Shown here: positions 30,784 to 32,466 of the stretch, piece after piece
How positions within the stretch are numbered: position 1 is the first letter of the stretch
Layout of the letters: every line of letters begins with the position of its first letter
DNA from: Lacunisphaera sp.
GTDB lineage: Bacteria; Verrucomicrobiota; Verrucomicrobiia; Opitutales; Opitutaceae
NCBI GenBank assembly: GCA_029945855.1
Contig: JAQSDJ010000067.1
Location: forward strand, 1 to 32,466
Direction of reading: 5' to 3'
DNA: 32,466 nucleotides
The notes under the pieces: model-generated
Databases searched by the model: none
What the model was told of the DNA's origin: nothing
The model's input: the letters and a program-made list of their open reading frames with translations, nothing else
Program-made: the position numbers and the translations under genes

Positions 30784-32466
30784 TCAGCGCAGGGCGCCGA
30801 AGGCGATCTGGATGTCGGTGCTCTTGATGCCGGGACCGGCGGAGAGCGTGCCGCCGTGCAGGCGGAGGATCTCGCGGGCGAGGAAGACCGAGAGCCGGCC
30901 CTGGTTGGGGGTCGAATTCGGATCGGGCAGGGGCAGGGTGCCGTCGAGCTCGAGCCGTTTGCCCTCGAGGGTGACGATGGCGGTGCGCAGGGCGCCGGTG
31001 CCGGTGGTGCGCAGGGTCAGGATGAGGTTTTTCACGCCCTCGTCGGGCCGGTTGGCGGCGACGGCATCGAGGATGGCGGTGAAGGCGAAGCGCAGCAGGT
31101 TCGGGTCGACGGAGAACACGAGCTGTTCCTCGGAAAAGCGCGTGGTGAGGCCGCGGGCGCTGGCGAGCTCGGTCAGGAGCGTGTTGAGGTCCACGGAGGT
31201 GGCGACCGGCGAGGCGATCTCGCCCAGAAGGGTCGCATGCTCGGCCAGGAGCTGCAGCTTCTGGATCTCGGTGGCGAGGGAGACCTCCCGGGCCAGGGTG
31301 ACGGCGCCGGCAGGCATGGGCGCATTGCTGTCACGGGAGAGGAGCTGGGAGTAGGTGACGAGGGAGACGAGCGGATTGGACAGCTCGTGGCTGAGGGTGA
31401 GGCCGAGGTTGCGGAAAAGCTCGCGGCGGTGTTGCTCGAGCTCGCCGCGGATGCGCTCGATCTCGGGGGCGGACTCCTCCCAGAGCACCCAGGCGCCGTC
31501 GATCTCGGGGGCGGGGCCGGCCGAGATGCGGTAGCGCCAAGGCGGGCGGGCGGGTTGGGTGATGGTCCGGCCGGTGTGGAGGACTTCGCCGATGATGGCG
31601 CGGACCTCGACCGGCAGGTCGGCGGAAGCGAGTTCGGTCCGCGACACGAGGCGGGCGCCGGGCAGATATTTCGCGAGCAAGGCGGAGTCGTCCGCGGTGC
31701 GCTTGAGCCCGGCCAGCTGGGCGGCCTGTTCCAGGCACCGCTCGAGCAGGCGGCCTTGGAGGACGGCCCGGAATTTGTCGGATTCGCGGAAGGGGGCGCC
31801 GTCGGCCCGCGGCCCGAGCGCCATCCAGCCCAGGAGCTGGCCCTGCCCATGGAGCGGCACGAGCAGGCGCGCGCCCCAGCCTTGCAGCTGCTGGCGGATG
31901 GGGGCGTCGAGGGCGGGATCCTCGGTGCCGGGCCACTGGGCGGAGTCGAGAATGGCGGGGTGCTCCTCGAGCCAGAGGGAGAGCGGGTGGCCGGCGCTGC
32001 AGCGGTGCGCCTCGTCGTCGGAGACGAAGGCATCCTGCTGGCGGAAGAAGAACAGGACCTTGCCCGACTTCAGGATGTAACGGCCGGCGCGGCGGAACTC
32101 ATCGAGCAGGCGCGGGCGGTCGCCCAGGTGGGCGAGGGCGCTCTCGAGGAAGTCCCAGGACTCCACGGGCTCGGCGGCCGGCGCGGCGGCGGCGGATTCG
32201 CGCGGGAAGGGCGGTTCGCTGCGGCGGGTGCGCTCGAGCGCGGACTGCAGCTGGGAATTCTTGTCGGCGATCTCCTCGAGGAGGTTGACGGCCTCGGCGA
32301 GACGGGTGCGGCTTTCGGCGAAGCCGAGGTAGAGGCGGGCGGTGCGGTTCTGGCGGGCCTGTTCGAAGGGCAGGCTGTGCGGCTCGCCGACGAGGATGAC
32401 GAGGGTGCCGTTGCCGCTGGCCAGGCGGGTGCGCGGGTCGTTGATGTCGGTGATCCAGACGCGGGA
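30784..32466 (-). CDS. Sensor histidine kinase-like protein with degenerate ATPase domain, N-terminus cut by window edge
   Basis: The frame is open from the right edge to a stop at 30784, giving at least 560 residues; a GTG at 32166 is internal, since coding sequence continues before it (SRVWITDINDPRTRL at the edge). The visible parts are an N-terminal region with coiled coil (EQARQNRTARLYLGFAES), a GAF-like domain (ARLLVPLHGQGQLLGWMALG), a HisKA-like H-box LTLSHELSNPLVSLVTYSQL, and a C-terminal ATPase-like domain. In the latter, the N-box reads AILDAVAANRPDEG, the DxGxG G1 box is not found, and GRLSVFLAREILRLHGGTL stands for the G2 region. It may therefore bind ATP poorly or act as a pseudokinase. 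Confidence 0.75.
   Translation of the reverse strand, partial: SRVWITDINDPRTRLASGNGTLVILVGEPHSLPFEQARQNRTARLYLGFAESRTRLAEAVNLLEEIADKNSQLQSALERTRRSEPPFPRESAAAAPAAEPVESWDFLESALAHLGDRPRLLDEFRRAGRYILKSGKVLFFFRQQDAFVSDDEAHRCSAGHPLSLWLEEHPAILDSAQWPGTEDPALDAPIRQQLQGWGARLLVPLHGQGQLLGWMALGPRADGAPFRESDKFRAVLQGRLLERCLEQAAQLAGLKRTADDSALLAKYLPGARLVSRTELASADLPVEVRAIIGEVLHTGRTITQPARPPWRYRISAGPAPEIDGAWVLWEESAPEIERIRGELEQHRRELFRNLGLTLSHELSNPLVSLVTYSQLLSRDSNAPMPAGAVTLAREVSLATEIQKLQLLAEHATLLGEIASPVATSVDLNTLLTELASARGLTTRFSEEQLVFSVDPNLLRFAFTAILDAVAANRPDEGVKNLILTLRTTGTGALRTAIVTLEGKRLELDGTLPLPDPNSTPNQGRLSVFLAREILRLHGGTLSAGPGIKSTDIQIAFGALR

Noticed and set aside
30784-32166. GTG at 32166 as the start of the kinase-like protein
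   Set aside because: The same frame stays open with coding character for 100 more codons to the window edge, so the protein is cut by the edge.

Overview
The window reads as chromosomal DNA of a GC-rich Gram-negative bacterium, most likely a verrucomicrobium of the Opitutaceae type. The pointers are a PEP-CTERM surface protein built from autotransporter-associated beta-strand repeats, DUF5069 and TIGR03067-like proteins, a Cys-less FmdB-like protein, and many short-word inverted repeats between genes. This placement is an inference from gene content; no rRNA or tRNA gene is visible.

Layout. 1-740 (minus): a Hint-domain protein cut by the left edge and a DUF350 membrane protein. 846-4226 (minus): a large PEP-CTERM exported protein. 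4356-5777 (plus): a YhcH/YiaL-type protein and the 23S rRNA methyltransferase RlmJ. 5880-8622: a small heat-shock protein, a dCTPase-like MazG protein, DUF5069, an FmdB-like protein and small hypotheticals. 8639-12669 (minus): an M48 metalloprotease carrying two TonB-C domains, coupled to a DUF898/YjgN membrane protein, then glutamyl-Q-tRNA(Asp) synthetase. 12756-13795 (plus): a LOG-family protein and a GIY-YIG-like protein. 13966-21761 (minus): a MoxR-DUF58-BatA-BatB/C-BatD/E operon (Bacteroides-aerotolerance type), in which the last four functions are compressed into two fused reading frames. 22008-26429 (plus): a release-factor-like GGQ protein, a weak/decayed ORF, and a three-gene cluster of an unknown protein, a PfkB kinase and a UroD-like protein. 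26476-32466 (minus): small membrane proteins, a MOSC protein, a TIGR03067-like protein, RmuC, and a sensor-kinase-like protein cut by the right edge.

How the parts work together. In the Bat operon, the MoxR AAA+ ATPase and DUF58 protein are the usual partners of the two membrane-anchored VWA proteins, and BatD/BatE domains complete an envelope complex. The M48 protease and DUF898 protein are translationally coupled (ATGA overlap). The PfkB and UroD-like genes look like part of a carbohydrate or C1-type catabolic unit of unknown substrate.

The most striking non-genic feature is a set of inverted repeats at gene boundaries. In each, the arms are made of short words repeated a few times, and the words differ from locus to locus. 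The elements abut start and stop codons and several are now inside reading frames: at the BatB-BatC and BatD-BatE fusion joints, in the N-terminus of BatD, and inside the MOSC gene. Nearly all start codons in the window lack a Shine-Dalgarno sequence.
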